NCBI GenBank assembly: GCA_022360135.1
Contig: JAKSDM010001526.1
Location: forward strand, 1-5,718
Reading direction: 5' to 3'
DNA from: Pseudanabaenales cyanobacterium
GTDB lineage: Bacteria > Cyanobacteriota > Cyanobacteriia > Phormidesmidales > Phormidesmidaceae
Length of the DNA: 5,718 bases
Below the pieces are notes generated by a model. It did no database searches. It was not told where the DNA came from and saw only the letters and a list, made by a program, of their open reading frames with translations. This document shows, one piece after another, positions 4,684 through 5,718 of this stretch. Numbering within the stretch: the stretch's first letter is position 1; every line of letters begins with the position of its first letter. The translations under genes were made by a program, and so were the position numbers.

Positions 4684-5718
4684 AGCAATCATCTGGCCAT
4701 CGCCACCGTCACCGCCACCCTCCAACGCCTCTTGCAGCAGTCGGTGCAAACCAGTGTAGAAGGGGCGCGGGTAACCTCCGCCAGACCCGACAACCAGGGG
4801 GGGGCGGCGCCGGAAACGGGGATCACCCTCTATCTGTATCATCTCAGGCGCAATGACGCCTATGGCAATGCCGACACCCCGGGACGGCAGCGGCGGGCCG
4901 AGATCGCTCGCCGCAACCAGCTAGCGATTGATTTGTACTATTTAATGTCCTTTTACGGCGATGAGGCCGCCTTGGAGCCCCATCGGCTGTTGGGCGGCGC
5001 CCTGCAACTGTTTGAAGATCGGAGCGTGCTCTCCAGCCGGATGATTCGCGAGACCTTGGCGGATCCCGGCTATGGCTTTTTGGCCGACTCTGATCTGGCC
5101 GACCAGCTGGAAATGATGTGGTTTGAATTGATGCCGCTGTCCACCGATGAGCTGTCGAAAATCTGGTCAGTGTTTTTTCAAACCCCCCATGCCCTATCGG
5201 TGTGCTACAAGGTCACCGTAGTCATGATCGAAGGGCGGGATCCGGGGCAGAGCGCTCTGCCGGTGCGGGAGCGTCGTCTGGGACTGGCCCCCTTTGACCA
5301 GCAGCCAGTGATTGAACAGGTGGTGGCGGTAACGGGGCGCTATGACCCGATTCTGGCCACCAGCACGGTCCGGATTCATGGTCGCATGCTGGCCGCCGCT
5401 GCGGTGCAGGTGCGGGTCGGGGGCGTGGAGATCACACCGCTTCAGGCGACCGAAACCGATATTGTTTTTGCCATTAGTCAGGTGCTCTCAGCGGGTGTGA
5501 AAATTGGCGTGCAAAGCCTGCAGGTGATTCATCCGCGATTGCGGGCCCGGACGGAGGGTCGGCGCGATCGCTGGACCCCGGGTAATGCCGCCGGTAACCT
5601 GCTGATCCGCGATCCAGTTTTTCGCGGGGTGGAGTCGAATGTAGCCGCCTTTATTCTGCGGCCCACAATTCAACAGTTGCAGGTGACTCCAGCCCCCGGC
5701 CTGGCGGACGAACCCCGC
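4681..5718 (+). CDS. Pvc16/DUF4255-family CIS tail terminator protein with Ig-like extension (partial)
   Basis: An open frame of 346 codons with no stop before the window edge. The N-terminal about 190 residues match the DUF4255/Pvc16_N family: MSNHLAIATVTATLQRLLQQSV (1-22), GITLYLYHLRRND (47-59), a basic stretch to the LAIDLYYLMSFYGDE motif (81-95), EPHRLLGGALQLFED (99-113) and SKIWSVFFQTPHALSVCYKVTVVMIE (159-184). In Photorhabdus PVC and Serratia antifeeding particles this family caps the tube and sheath and limits particle length. After it, residues about 208-290 (PVIEQVVAVTGRYDP onward) look like an IPT/Ig-type beta-sandwich, and RPTIQQLQVTP (327-337) seems to begin another. Such repeats make it longer than simple Pvc16 proteins. 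The start is fixed by the one-base overlap with the regulator gene. A G8 run lies at 4797-4804 (residues 39-42). Family assignment is strong; the C-terminus and full length are unknown. Confidence 0.88.
   Translation, partial: MSNHLAIATVTATLQRLLQQSVQTSVEGARVTSARPDNQGGAAPETGITLYLYHLRRNDAYGNADTPGRQRRAEIARRNQLAIDLYYLMSFYGDEAALEPHRLLGGALQLFEDRSVLSSRMIRETLADPGYGFLADSDLADQLEMMWFELMPLSTDELSKIWSVFFQTPHALSVCYKVTVVMIEGRDPGQSALPVRERRLGLAPFDQQPVIEQVVAVTGRYDPILATSTVRIHGRMLAAAAVQVRVGGVEITPLQATETDIVFAISQVLSAGVKIGVQSLQVIHPRLRARTEGRRDRWTPGNAAGNLLIRDPVFRGVESNVAAFILRPTIQQLQVTPAPGLADEPR
5564..5571. repeat. HIP1 octamer GCGATCGC (copy 3)
   Basis: Exact HIP1 palindrome in the Pvc16-like gene. With copies 1 and 2, all three main parts of the locus (sheath, regulator, terminator) carry this cyanobacterial signature. 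Confidence 0.85.

Overview
The window looks like part of a chromosomal phage-tail-like contractile injection system (CIS) locus in a cyanobacterium. Three exact copies of the cyanobacterial HIP1 octamer GCGATCGC (3042-3049, 4069-4076, 5564-5571) support a cyanobacterial host; the genus cannot be told. The coding sequence is moderately GC-rich, while the central intergenic region is clearly AT-richer.

Left part (59-3133, minus strand). Three structural genes are read right to left: a 576-aa contractile tail sheath protein (3133-1403), a 168-aa tail tube protein (1380-874) only 22 nt behind it, and a second, divergent 184-aa tube protein (613-59). A 260-nt spacer holding a perfect 12-bp inverted repeat separates the two tube genes. 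Together these genes would build the outer sheath and the inner tube of the particle.

Centre (3134-3949). This 816-nt divergent intergenic region has no credible gene. It holds the promoters and leaders for both arms and several candidate regulatory elements: a hairpin in the sheath leader, three copies of the 8-mer TAGACTTT (two direct, one inverted), a 22-bp dyad, an AT tract, a GAAC/GTTC dyad cluster, and four units of a GGGTT pentamer just before the regulator gene.

Right part (3950-5718, plus strand). A 243-aa NarL/FixJ-type response regulator overlaps by one base (TAATG) a Pvc16/DUF4255-family gene that runs off the window (346 codons seen). Pvc16/Afp16 proteins are tail terminators that cap the tube and sheath. 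The regulator's receiver has Asn82 where the phosphorylated Asp is expected, and Gly32 in place of the second acidic-pocket residue. It is therefore probably a phosphorylation-independent pseudo-receiver.

Reading of the whole: a cyanobacterial CIS, perhaps related to the thylakoid-anchored CIS of multicellular cyanobacteria, with a built-in atypical regulator coupled to the terminator gene and divergent from the sheath/tube operon. Baseplate, spike, AAA+ ATPase and cargo genes are not in this window and should lie outside it.
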